From: CAZVWJ01 sp964631325
GTDB lineage: Bacteria > T1Sed10-126
Reading direction: 5' to 3'
DNA: 30,667 nt
Assembly (NCBI GenBank): GCA_964631325.1
Contig: CAZVWJ010000028.1
Coordinates: 1-30,667 of the forward strand
A model generated the notes under the pieces. It did not search any database. It was not told the origin of the DNA and saw only the letters and a program-made list of their open reading frames with translations. Numbering within the stretch: position 1 is the stretch's first letter; the number at the start of each line of letters is the position of its first letter. Made by a program: the position numbers and the translations under genes. Below are positions 6,867 to 15,353 of this stretch, one piece after another.

Positions 6867-9377
6867 TTATTGGCTCCATTTTTTCTTTAACTCGCGACTG
6901 ATTTTCTGGCCCTGTTTTACTTTGTTCTTCATTTTTGCAGGAATTTGTGAATTAGAAAGACTTTCTAAAAATACCATCCACTCGGTCAGGATTTCCCGTC
7001 CGGTGATTCGCCCGCCCCAGCCGGAAAGCCAATCCTCACTGCTTTTCTTCCTGATCTCCTGGGCGCGTTCAACCACGCGGTTGTGAAGTCGGACAAATTT
7101 ACTCGTCTCAAACTGGCCGGTGTAGCCGGCGGGAAAATCTCCGAGTTCTATGGGGGCGGTTAATTTTTCAAACCGAGAAAATTGCTCATTCTGGCCGAAA
7201 AGACTTCCTCCGCTCAGTTTTTCAGTTAGACTGTCCAGGCTGGCCAGACGCTGGCGAAGTCGGAGCAGGTGTCGATATTTCTCAGTGTCAAGATCAAATT
7301 GTAAACCATTATTTCTCCCAAGTGCTGCCAGGCTCTTATTGAGACGGGACTGGATCTCTAAAAGCCGGAGCGTGTTTAATTTGCTCTGTTTCGGGTTGAG
7401 AGCTTGATATTTAAAAGTTGAGATAAGTTCACTGTAAAAACCACGCAATTTTTTCCGGAAAAATTTGTTAGCAAGATTTACCGGTCGGTCTCTTTCACCG
7501 TTTTGATTTAGCCAAGTCCGGGCTCGGTTGGTGAACTCCGTTAATTGCTTTCCCCGGAGGGCGTCGAGTGGTGACGTGGAGTTAATAAAAGCGATAATTT
7601 TAGTTAATTCCTTCCACCTCTGGTTGAAATCGTTGGATTCAACTACGGCTTTATATTGCCTGTAGAGTTCCTTGCCCCCGGTTCTTATTTTTTCACAGAA
7701 AATGGCCCGAATCATTAATTCCCTGGGTTTTCCGGTCAGGGGCGGAGGTAATTCTTCGAGCTTGTCCAGTTTCCCTACCAGTTGAACAAGTTCGGAGTTG
7801 ATCTGAATCTCAGAGTTGCTAAGACGGCTGGTGATTTTTTCCTGCAGTTGGGTAAACCGGCGACTTTTCAGGGTGGCAATGGTTTCTTGCACCCAATTGT
7901 TATTGATTTGCTTTAGCTGATATTTTTCTCCCAGTTTGCCGACCTGTTTTATCAGGCGAACATAGGGCTGTTGCTCTTCATCGCCGAGGGGCTGCCAGTC
8001 GGAAGCCCGGAAACGGTGACGATTATTGGTGAGAAAGCTCTTGAGCATAATTGCCCAGCCGGCTTTACCCATATTTTCTAATTTTTCTTTATCCAGCTCT
8101 GTCAATTTATTGCGTAGACCTGCGTAGTTTTTTTGGCTGAACAGGGTATTCAGGCGTTGAAATGTATCTGCTATTCTATCGATGAGTTGGTTTTCCGAGG
8201 TGATGAAGTTTGTGCCGCCGGGAAGAGCTCGAAGGACATTATTTAGCGCCCGTAGTTTATTTTTACCCGGCTCAAAATCTCGGTCGAATTTTATCTTGGC
8301 TGTCAGCCAGTGGTAAATTTCTTGCAGATTATTTTTTAACTTTTGGCGGATCTTTCTGTTTGCCTGTGTCAACAGGAGGGCTTGGTCACGCGAACTCTGA
8401 CGCAGTCTTTTTTCAAGTTGGGTCAACGATTTTAGTTTTTCGGTAACATCTGCAAAAGAAGTTGTGGTGAAATCTTCCGGCACCAGTGAGAGGTTTTCCA
8501 GGACTTTTTTATAACTCATTTGCAGGTTATTAATAAAACGCTGTCTGAATTTTTCCTGGGCCTGAAGTAGTTTACTTTGTTTCTGCCAGGGTTGTGCTTT
8601 AAGATAACCTCTTATTTTTTTCCCGAGCCGGTCAAGAGTTTTGGTGAAACCGGGATAATTGTCAGCAAATCTAACAATATTCATCTGATTACCGGTGCCA
8701 AAATCCGGCCAGGTGACAAAATATTGCCGAAGGTGTCCCGCGGCCATCCGGACAGAACTGGAGTAAATTTGGCCACACCGGGCATTAAACATATTTTGAC
8801 AGTTCAACTGGTCCCCGTAAATTTGGCCATAAGTAATAATTGTTTGAGCGACAGAATCCGAAAATTGCATGTATTTGTTTATTCCGGCAGCCGGATGTGA
8901 AGGAAGTTTGTTCAGGGGCTGAAGCCGTTTGAAGTCAGAGATTAATTCATTTCGGGCCCGGGATGGATAAGGAAATATCCGGGTGAGCAGGGGGGTCTCC
9001 AGCAAATTTGAATAAGCGCTGTTTAAGGCTTCGCTTTGCCTGGAGCGGGCAGTTGCTTCCAGTTGTTTAACTACGGCGTGGTGGGTTTGGAAAAGAGCTT
9101 TCTGCACTCTTTTTTGATCCGCTTCGTTGATCTCTTTGCGGCTCTCCAGTTGATCGAGAAAATTCCTTAGTTGTTTCAACCGGCGAGGAGTGAGCTGTTG
9201 TTTTTTTAGACTTTTGGTAGTGCTGATGATTTCCGTGATCGGATTACCGAGAAAATTTTTGAATTTATTTGCAATGGGATTGCGGTAGAAATAGAGGAGC
9301 TGGGAAAGAAGTATTACGGGAAGAATAATTAATAAAAAATTAACCAGAGCAGTCCATAACTTATGAAAAAATTTCAT
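6867..9377 (-). CDS. Unrecognised 836-aa basic, helical, membrane-anchored protein
   Basis: I do not recognise this protein. Residues 1-30 give a short positive N-terminus (MKFFHK) and one hydrophobic segment (LWTALVNFLLIILPVILLSQ), a likely signal anchor that would place the rest outside the membrane. The remaining 800 residues are almost all predicted helix, rich in Lys, Arg, Gln and Leu, with heptad-like stretches at about 45-110, 250-360, 430-560 and 640-720. It is basic, unlike its acidic neighbours. A conserved-looking patch with two cysteines (QLNCQNMFNARCGQIY) lies near residue 190. It begins 2 bases after the stop of the topoisomerase A gene and ends 1 base before the permease, so it belongs to that operon. 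A spacer or structural role at the envelope, working with the permease, is possible. Resemblance to large helical envelope proteins such as TssM was considered, but no diagnostic motif was found. Confidence 0.75.
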   Translation of the reverse strand: MKFFHKLWTALVNFLLIILPVILLSQLLYFYRNPIANKFKNFLGNPITEIISTTKSLKKQQLTPRRLKQLRNFLDQLESRKEINEADQKRVQKALFQTHHAVVKQLEATARSRQSEALNSAYSNLLETPLLTRIFPYPSRARNELISDFKRLQPLNKLPSHPAAGINKYMQFSDSVAQTIITYGQIYGDQLNCQNMFNARCGQIYSSSVRMAAGHLRQYFVTWPDFGTGNQMNIVRFADNYPGFTKTLDRLGKKIRGYLKAQPWQKQSKLLQAQEKFRQRFINNLQMSYKKVLENLSLVPEDFTTTSFADVTEKLKSLTQLEKRLRQSSRDQALLLTQANRKIRQKLKNNLQEIYHWLTAKIKFDRDFEPGKNKLRALNNVLRALPGGTNFITSENQLIDRIADTFQRLNTLFSQKNYAGLRNKLTELDKEKLENMGKAGWAIMLKSFLTNNRHRFRASDWQPLGDEEQQPYVRLIKQVGKLGEKYQLKQINNNWVQETIATLKSRRFTQLQEKITSRLSNSEIQINSELVQLVGKLDKLEELPPPLTGKPRELMIRAIFCEKIRTGGKELYRQYKAVVESNDFNQRWKELTKIIAFINSTSPLDALRGKQLTEFTNRARTWLNQNGERDRPVNLANKFFRKKLRGFYSELISTFKYQALNPKQSKLNTLRLLEIQSRLNKSLAALGRNNGLQFDLDTEKYRHLLRLRQRLASLDSLTEKLSGGSLFGQNEQFSRFEKLTAPIELGDFPAGYTGQFETSKFVRLHNRVVERAQEIRKKSSEDWLSGWGGRITGREILTEWMVFLESLSNSQIPAKMKNKVKQGQKISRELKKKWSQ

Positions 9378-9379
9378 GC

Positions 9380-11755
9380 TTAAGTTTCAAACAACTCCGG
9401 TTGCTCGCCTTTTTTTTCTTCCCGGGCGGCCCAGTTAGCCACTGTGACAAAATAGTCAATTTCCTGCTGAGCGCCGTGTCCCCCGATTTTTGAACGGCTG
9501 TCAAATACTTCGACTTCACCGTTCTTACAGGCCCGGGGCTGTGAACTGACCTGCACAGAGCTGATTTTGTCAGAGTTACCGGGCTTAATTAAGTAACGCC
9601 CTTTTCCGCCCCGATTCTGTGAAGGGATTTCCCCGATCTTTAACGCCGCGCAGGTAGAGTTTCCCCGGAGGAGCAGAAATTCATTTTCCCGGGCCATTAC
9701 TCCACCTACCAGCGGTTCCCCCTTTTTGGCGACCACCCCGCGGGCTGAACGGCTCATTGCCCGAAGATCTTCAACCGGAAAACGAATCCCCTTGCCGTTT
9801 TCAGCCACGGCAATTGCAGTAACATTTTGTCGTCCGGCGACTACGCTGACAGCCTCGTTTTCATCCTCTTTAAAATTAATGTATTTAATTCCGCTGGGAC
9901 GGATATCCTGAAAATCACTTTCACCGGCGATTTTCATCCGTTTTATATAGCCGGAGCGAGAAAAAATGTAAACTTCTCGAGAGCGGGCGGGAACTATGCC
10001 CGCCACCGAGGGGATGTTCGAGTTAACCTGCTGGATGGGGACCCCCCGGTCATCGCGTGAATCCTCGGGTATTTCGGAGGCCCGGAAGCTGTAAACCGAG
10101 CCCTGGCGATCAAAAACAAGCATTTCGTCAAGATCTCGCGTATGAATAAATTGCCGGGGGGCCACATTAAGATCAGAAAGATCTTTCTCCCCGTGGTCCC
10201 GGCGTAAATAATCATTGGGATAAAGTGAAACTACAGCGGGATTGTTTTCTTTTAAGTCTTCCAAATCCAGCTCGAGTTCTTCGTTCCTGATTTCTGTTCT
10301 GCGGCCATCTCCGTAATTGTCTCGAATTTCCCGATACCAGCTCTTCAGGACCTGCCCCCGTTTATCTTCTGAGCCCAGAAGTTCTTCGTATTCTTCAATG
10401 GCAGCTATGAGTTCCTCCTTTTCCTGTTCTATTTCAATTTGCTCCAGCCCGGTCAGGGAACGAATTCGCCGGTTCAAGACAGCTTCTGCCTGTTCTTCGG
10501 ACATTGAAAATTCGTGCTGGAGTGCGACCGAAGCTTTTTTGGCCGTATCCGACTGTTTGACAATTTCAATAACTCGATCAATATCAACCAGCGCCTTAAT
10601 TAACCCCCGGACTATATGTAACCTGGCTTCCGCTTTCTCTTTTCGTTTGCGGGTGTTTCTGATCAGCACTTCTTCCATAAAATCATTGTATTGATTTAAC
10701 AGGGCCCGCAGGTCCAAAATTTCAGGGACACCGTCGTTAAGAACTAAAAAGGCACAGCGCTGGCCACTTTTCAGGTCAGTGTTTTTGTAAATATTGTTGA
10801 GGACGACGTTGGGATTTTTACCGAGGCGGCACTCCACAACCAGTCGTAGTCCCTGGCGGTCCGATTCGTCCCGGACCGTTGAAATACCGGGATCCTTATC
10901 CGACCCCGCGAGGTCGACTATCTGGTCAGTGAGACGTGATTTCGGGACGCTGTAGGGAAGCTCTTCAATTACAATTGCTCCGCGTTCGGGACTGAGTTGC
11001 TCGATGTGACACTGACCGGCGACCACGAAGCGGCCCTTGCCGGTTTTATAAATTTTCTCCAGCTCCTCCTGGTCGGCGTAAGCGGTTCCCCCGGTTGGAA
11101 AATCGGGTCCCTCGACGATTTCAAGCAGGGTGGAGAAGTGAGCCTGCGGGTGATCAATCAGATGAATGGCCGCTTCCAGGATCTCTTCCAGGTTATGAGG
11201 CGGGATATCCGTAGACATCCCCACTGCAATGCCGCTGGCTCCGTTGACCAGGAGGTTGGGAAAAGGGACGGGTAAAACCTCGGGTTCTTCAGTACTGCCG
11301 TCAAAATTTTCCTGCCAGGGAACCCCACTGCCCTCCGGTTTTAGCCGGCCAAAAAACTCTTCGGCCAGTTCGGTCAGGCGGGCCTCGGTGTAACGCATCG
11401 CCGCCGGCGGATCTCCGTCAATTGAACCAAAATTACCCTGGCCGTCGACGAGCGGGTAACGAAGGGTAAAATCCTGCCCCATTCTGACAAGTGCGTCGTA
11501 AACTGCCCGGTCACCGTGGGGATGGTATTTACCGAGCACTTCACCAACTGTCCGGGCACTTTTTTTATGGGGTTTATCAGGCGTTAAATTCTGGGTCCAC
11601 ATGCTGTATAAAATCCGGCGTTGAACTGGTTTGAGGCCGTCGCGGACGTCGGGAATCGCCCGATCCGTAATTACGCTGAGGGCGTATTCCGAATAAACTT
11701 CTGGCAGATAGTCTGCAACTGATTGTTCACGAACTTTTTTTGCCGTTGCGGTCAT
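9380..11755 (-). CDS. parC: Type IIA DNA topoisomerase subunit A (ParC-like; GyrA/ParC family)
   Basis: The 791-aa subunit cuts and rejoins DNA. The N-terminal breakage-reunion domain has RDGLKPVQRRILY (38-50), the helix-4 region GKYHPHGDRAVYD (75-87) and the catalytic tyrosine Y122 in AAMRYTEARL. A coiled coil with EKAEARLHIVRGLI follows. The C-terminal beta-pinwheel starts near 500 and ends in an acidic tail. GDPPAAMRYTEARL, NFDGSTEEPEVLP and LIDHP agree better with Bacillota ParC than with GyrA, and the GyrA box is missing from the first blade, so a topoisomerase IV (decatenating) role is favoured. A GyrA-box-like QNRGGKG instead occurs at 713-719. Residue 83, serine in most homologues and a quinolone contact, is Arg; D87 is kept. 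Start ATG 11755 has GGAG upstream with a long spacer. The B subunit gene lies 42 bases upstream. Annotation as gyrA is a fair alternative. Confidence 0.9.
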   Translation of the reverse strand: MTATAKKVREQSVADYLPEVYSEYALSVITDRAIPDVRDGLKPVQRRILYSMWTQNLTPDKPHKKSARTVGEVLGKYHPHGDRAVYDALVRMGQDFTLRYPLVDGQGNFGSIDGDPPAAMRYTEARLTELAEEFFGRLKPEGSGVPWQENFDGSTEEPEVLPVPFPNLLVNGASGIAVGMSTDIPPHNLEEILEAAIHLIDHPQAHFSTLLEIVEGPDFPTGGTAYADQEELEKIYKTGKGRFVVAGQCHIEQLSPERGAIVIEELPYSVPKSRLTDQIVDLAGSDKDPGISTVRDESDRQGLRLVVECRLGKNPNVVLNNIYKNTDLKSGQRCAFLVLNDGVPEILDLRALLNQYNDFMEEVLIRNTRKRKEKAEARLHIVRGLIKALVDIDRVIEIVKQSDTAKKASVALQHEFSMSEEQAEAVLNRRIRSLTGLEQIEIEQEKEELIAAIEEYEELLGSEDKRGQVLKSWYREIRDNYGDGRRTEIRNEELELDLEDLKENNPAVVSLYPNDYLRRDHGEKDLSDLNVAPRQFIHTRDLDEMLVFDRQGSVYSFRASEIPEDSRDDRGVPIQQVNSNIPSVAGIVPARSREVYIFSRSGYIKRMKIAGESDFQDIRPSGIKYINFKEDENEAVSVVAGRQNVTAIAVAENGKGIRFPVEDLRAMSRSARGVVAKKGEPLVGGVMARENEFLLLRGNSTCAALKIGEIPSQNRGGKGRYLIKPGNSDKISSVQVSSQPRACKNGEVEVFDSRSKIGGHGAQQEIDYFVTVANWAAREEKKGEQPELFET

Positions 11756-11797
11756 CTTTGTATTTCACTCCATAAAAAATAAATTATCTTAAAAGGG

Positions 11798-13660
11798 CTA
11801 AACATCTATTTTGGTGCCCATGTCTTTTGCTTTTTCACGAATTAATTTTTTTCTCGGAGCTACCTTGCGGCCCATACAGGTAGAAACAATATTATCCGCC
11901 TCTTTAGCTTCTTCAACTCCTATCTGGATCAATCTTCTTGTTTCCCGGGCCATGCTTGTTTTCCACAGTTCATCGGGATTCATTTCACCCAGCCCCTTGA
12001 AACGGCGAATATCTCCGTTTTCTTCGTTATCCGGCTGAGAATAGAGGTATTCAATTCCGTCTTTAGTTTTGTGATAGTAAAGCGGTGGGTCAGCCATGTA
12101 AAGCCGGCCCTCTTCAATCAGGGGACTAAGATAGCGGTAAAATAAGGTCAAAAGCAAGCTCTGGATGTGCAGGCCGTCCACGTCGGGGTCTGACATGCAG
12201 ATGATTTTTCCATACCGTAAATCACGAATGTCAAAATCATCTCCAATTCCCGTGCCCACTGCAGTAATGATTGACCTGATCTCATCGTTTTTAAGAAAAG
12301 TGCTTGGACTCGATTTTTCCACGTTTTTTATTTTGCCCTTCAGCGGCAAAATTGCCTGGTGCTGCCGATCCCGGGCCTGTTTGGCACTGCCGCCGGCTGA
12401 ATCACCCTCGACGATAAACAACTCGCATTCCTCAACTTCGTTGGAGACGCAGTTAGCCAGCTTGCTGGACAGAGCCATGCTGACGTCCTGGTTTGCCTCC
12501 CGGGCGACGTCCCGAGCCTGTCGGGCGGCTTTGCGGGCTTTGGCGGCGTCTTTTGCTTTGCTGACGAGCTTGTCCGTCTCGTCAGGCCGTTCGGAGAGAA
12601 AACGATAAATAGCGTCATAGGCGGCCGATGAAATAGCGTTTCTTACCTCGGGATTTCCCAGTTTAGCCTTAGTCTGTCCTTCAAACTGAGGCTCGGGTAT
12701 TTTTACATTTACAATAGCCACCAGTCCTTCCCGCAGATCAGACCCCTGGAATGAATCACGATCGGATACTTCTTTTACTGCCCTGGTCAGGGCCATCTTG
12801 AACCCCTGCACGTGAGTGCCGCCGGATTCGGTTTTTATGTTGTTGGCATAACCAATAACTTTTTCGGTGTGCCCGTTGGGATCATAGTTAAAAGCCAGGT
12901 CGATCTTTACGTCGTCTTTTTCACCGCTGTAGGTGAGGGGTTCTTCAAGCAATTGATCCCGTTCTTCCAGCAGGTGCTTGAGGTAGTCGGGCAGCCCTTT
13001 TTCGGAGTGAAATTCTTGTTTAAAAGGTTCTTCGTCGCGCAGGTCTTTAAGCACAAAGGTGACTTCAGGCAGGAGATAAGAGAGTTCCCGGAGCCGTTCA
13101 ACTACTTTAGTTCGATCCAGCCTGACGTCAGGAAAAATTTCAGTGTCAGGTTTAAATTCAATTTCCGTCCCGGTTTTTCGAATATTTTTTTCGGTTATTT
13201 CTACTCCGTCCACCGGCTTTCCCTGGCGGTATTCCTGCCGCGCAATTTTATTGTCTCGCCGGACAGTGACCACGCATTTTTCGGCCAGGGCATTAACCAC
13301 CGAGGCTCCGACTCCGTGGAGTCCTCCGGATGTTTTGTAGGCTTCGTCGTCAAACTTTCCTCCCGCGTGTAATTGAGTCATTACAACCTGGACGGTGGAG
13401 ACTCCTTCGGATTCATGCTCATCAATCGGGATTCCCCGCCCGTGATCCTTGACGCTTACCCAGCCGTCCTCTTTGAGTTGAACCTGGATTTGATCTCCGT
13501 AGCCAATTCCCGCTTCGTCTACGGCATTGTCAATAAGTTCCCAGACCAGGTGATGAACGCCGTCCGGACCGGTAGTTCCAATATACATCGCCGGTCTTTT
13601 ACGCACATGTTCGAGGTCTTTCAGGACTTCAATATTTTCCCCTGTGTAGTCTTTGCTCAA
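11798..13660 (-). CDS. parE: Type IIA DNA topoisomerase subunit B (ParE/GyrB family)
   Basis: The ATPase subunit that pairs with the adjacent A subunit. The GHKL ATPase domain shows ELIDNAVDEA, KDHGRGIP and a glycine loop SGGLHGVGASVVNAL. The transducer has the QTK loop (FEGQTKAKLGN). The TOPRIM domain has EGDSAGGSAKQARDRQHQAILPL and SDPDVDG, which keeps the three metal-binding acids although TDADVDG is usual. At about 620 aa it has the compact form without the proteobacterial GyrB insert. The longest frame starts at GTG 13669, but GGAG lies just before that codon and is 8 bases upstream of TTG 13660, so I choose TTG (620 aa). The B-A order with a 42-bp gap fits both parEC and gyrBA; the ParC-like partner favours ParE. 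The SRAP-like gene ends about 46 bases upstream on the same strand. Confidence 0.9.
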   Translation of the reverse strand: MSKDYTGENIEVLKDLEHVRKRPAMYIGTTGPDGVHHLVWELIDNAVDEAGIGYGDQIQVQLKEDGWVSVKDHGRGIPIDEHESEGVSTVQVVMTQLHAGGKFDDEAYKTSGGLHGVGASVVNALAEKCVVTVRRDNKIARQEYRQGKPVDGVEITEKNIRKTGTEIEFKPDTEIFPDVRLDRTKVVERLRELSYLLPEVTFVLKDLRDEEPFKQEFHSEKGLPDYLKHLLEERDQLLEEPLTYSGEKDDVKIDLAFNYDPNGHTEKVIGYANNIKTESGGTHVQGFKMALTRAVKEVSDRDSFQGSDLREGLVAIVNVKIPEPQFEGQTKAKLGNPEVRNAISSAAYDAIYRFLSERPDETDKLVSKAKDAAKARKAARQARDVAREANQDVSMALSSKLANCVSNEVEECELFIVEGDSAGGSAKQARDRQHQAILPLKGKIKNVEKSSPSTFLKNDEIRSIITAVGTGIGDDFDIRDLRYGKIICMSDPDVDGLHIQSLLLTLFYRYLSPLIEEGRLYMADPPLYYHKTKDGIEYLYSQPDNEENGDIRRFKGLGEMNPDELWKTSMARETRRLIQIGVEEAKEADNIVSTCMGRKVAPRKKLIREKAKDMGTKIDV

Positions 13661-13706
13661 GTTTACCACTCCAAATCAGTTAGTCAGATCAGAATATACT
13701 ATTAAC

Positions 13707-14141
13707 TTATTCCCACCATTTTTTTACAGCGTCTTTTGGTTTTCGAAAACAGGGCCAGCGGTCATGAATTTTTTGATAGGGTTCAGATGCGGCTCTGGTT
13801 ACTACGTAAACTCTGGCTCTTTTCTTGGATTTTATTCCTATTCCGGCGATAGCTGAGTTTTCAGGTGGATTGAACCAGTAGGAACGATCATTTTTTTCCA
13901 TGTATTCTCGCGCCAGAATAGCGACAGGGGCAGGTTGCCATTGCTCCCAGCGTCCCTGGCTTAAACTTTCTGACCTGGCCCAGCCTCCGGCGGGGAGAGT
14001 ATTTTTGGTTTCTTGTTTTCGCCGCCCCCAGGTAACTAAATTTTTCCCCCTGGGGCCCTGGACGGGAACTTTTGGCTCAGGCTGGGGGAAATATACGGTT
14101 CGCTCTTTCCCCTCCCAGAGATATCTCATCCCACCGCACAT
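13707..14141 (-). CDS. Compact SRAP-domain (YedK/HMCES-like) abasic-site protein
   Basis: ATG 14141 is chosen because AGAGGTG (about 14147-14153) precedes it by 6 nt and because it yields MCGG, placing a cysteine at position 2 as in SRAP proteins. In that family Met1 is removed and Cys2 forms a thiazolidine crosslink with abasic sites in single-stranded DNA. A hand alignment to E. coli YedK gives Cys2, Glu82 (AREYMEK against ADGWFEW), AIAGIG against FMAAIG, and VVTRAASEPYQKIHDRWP (113-130) against IVTAAADQGLVDIHDRRP with catalytic His126. The NAR.ET segment is altered to WARSES (54-59). At 144 aa it is about 80 residues shorter than YedK, mainly through a shorter N-terminal half and no C-terminal extension. 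It heads the minus-strand cluster with the topoisomerase genes, which suits a genome-maintenance role. Family assignment is by motif only. Confidence 0.72.
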   Translation of the reverse strand: MCGGMRYLWEGKERTVYFPQPEPKVPVQGPRGKNLVTWGRRKQETKNTLPAGGWARSESLSQGRWEQWQPAPVAILAREYMEKNDRSYWFNPPENSAIAGIGIKSKKRARVYVVTRAASEPYQKIHDRWPCFRKPKDAVKKWWE

Positions 14142-14510
14142 TAAGTTCACCTCTACAATTAAAACCGGGCCAACCGGTGAGGCTTAAAATATCCATCTAC
14201 TTTTTGCCCACTTGTAATATATCCAGTATACAGTTATACACTTTCTTGTTATTATCTATGGGTAATAGAAAAAAATAATCCCGTTGACTGTACGTTTTCC
14301 AAAACACTTAATTTTACCTTGAATATCCGAAAAAATTAAGATTAATTAATTTGTATGATGTCCGTTTCTGGTATTATTTTTGGTTCATCTTGTGTATTTG
14401 TGATTCCACACCGGCACTCGAATGATTTTTAAATCCCTGGGTTTTTATTAAAGTCTTATTTGGTATTTTTTAAACTGATGATATCCTAATTAAAAGAGGT
14501 GAATTGACGG
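14142..14510. other. Divergent A/T-rich intergenic region upstream of ilvN
   Basis: This stretch separates the minus-strand SRAP gene from ilvN and should hold promoters for both directions. It is very A/T-rich with several TATGAT/TATTAT-like boxes, none with a convincing -35 partner. I looked for a T-box leader (AGGGTGG..ACCGCG) and did not find one. No gene is visible. Confidence 0.4.
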
Positions 14511-14999
14511 TTGGAAAACGATGAACGACAAACATTATCTGTGCTTGTAGAGAATAAATCAGGTGTTTTGTCCCGGATCGCCGGGTTATTTAGTGGCCGG
14601 GGATTCAATATTGCTTCACTTTCCGTCGGTGAGACCGATGACCCGGACGTCTCCCGGATGACTATTGTCGTGGAGGCTGACAAGAGGACCCTGGAGCAGG
14701 TGGTCAAACAGCTCAGGAAGTTGATTGTTACGATAAAAGTTGAGGATTATTCTTCTCACTCTTTCGTCAGCTCTGAGTTGTTGTTGATTAAGGTGGCTGC
14801 CTCCCCGGAGAAACGCGGAGAGATTATGGATATTGTGGATGTTTTTGACGGGAAAATTGTCGATATGACCCATAATTACCTGACGGTAAGGTTTGTCGGC
14901 AAAAATAGTCGGATAAATGACGTAATTGATTTGCTGGAATCTTATGGCATTAAGGAAATGGCTCGAACCGGAACAGTAGCCCTGGGAAGCAATAAGTAA
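14511..14999 (+). CDS. ilvN: Acetolactate synthase small (regulatory) subunit
   Basis: A 162-aa protein of the usual size for bacterial IlvN/IlvH. It binds the catalytic subunit IlvB, activates it and passes on valine feedback inhibition in the first common step of valine, leucine and isoleucine synthesis. The N-terminal ACT domain (about 7-80) has the classical TLSVLVENKSGVLSRIAGLFSGRGFNIASLSVGETDDPDVSRMTIV pattern. The C-terminal domain (about 84-158) has ELLLIKVAASPEKRGEIMDIVDVFDGKIVDMT and GIKEMARTGTVAL. The start is TTG 14511, preceded by AAAGAGGTG (ending 14501) with a 9-nt spacer. Oddly, no ilvB precedes it; the upstream neighbour is on the other strand, so the catalytic subunit must be encoded elsewhere. 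Confidence 0.94.
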   Translation: MENDERQTLSVLVENKSGVLSRIAGLFSGRGFNIASLSVGETDDPDVSRMTIVVEADKRTLEQVVKQLRKLIVTIKVEDYSSHSFVSSELLLIKVAASPEKRGEIMDIVDVFDGKIVDMTHNYLTVRFVGKNSRINDVIDLLESYGIKEMARTGTVALGSNK

Positions 15000-15046
15000 T
15001 TATTTTGGCTCTGTAGAGATCCTTTTTAACTGTTTGTCTCTAACAG

Positions 15047-15261
15047 AAACTGGGCTTGAACCCTTCGGAGACGGATTTATCGAAATATATGGCCCCTGGA
15101 GGGGCCGTTCATAGATTTCGATACCTCGGAGCCCAGCAGTCAATCGGAGAGTTACAGAATAATTCTTATAGCTTTCCCTGATAAAGCCCGATTGACTGCG
15201 GGGCCAGCTTGTCCTGCGTACGTCAGGAAATGAGTCTCGAAAGGGGTTTAAGTTCCAGTTT
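15047..15261 (+). other. Multibranched inverted-repeat element between ilvN and ilvC
   Basis: A closing pair (AAACTGG at 15047-15053 with CCAGTTT at 15255-15261, continued by imperfect pairing to GAGAC/GTCTC) encloses at least two strong hairpins. The first pairs 15078-15086 (TATCGAAAT) with 15115-15123, and inside it GGCCCC (15091) pairs with GGGGCC (15101) around TGGA. The second pairs 15131-15147 with 15188-15204, with one mismatch. A small third stem (TCCTG/CAGGA) lies near 15212. It contains no coding frame. It may be a structured RNA in the operon transcript or a mobile hairpin element; I do not recognise a known riboswitch. Confidence 0.6.
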
Positions 15262-15353
15262 TATTAAGGGTTTCTATACAGCTATTATTTTTCCCGGGGT
15301 ACTTGTTTCCGGTAGTTTTCGGTGTCTTATATTTTTCTGGAGGTTGATTCAAG

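Noticed and set aside
6867..9377. TssM/IcmF-like type VI secretion protein
   Set aside because: Only general helical character and an N-terminal membrane segment are shared; no Walker motif, several membrane helices or neighbouring tss genes were seen.
12812..13372. 186-residue frame opposite the topoisomerase B gene
   Set aside because: It lies wholly within a well-supported gene on the other strand and shows no motif.
14142..14510. T-box or other riboswitch before ilvN
   Set aside because: No T-box signature, no specifier-loop arrangement and no terminator pair could be found by eye.
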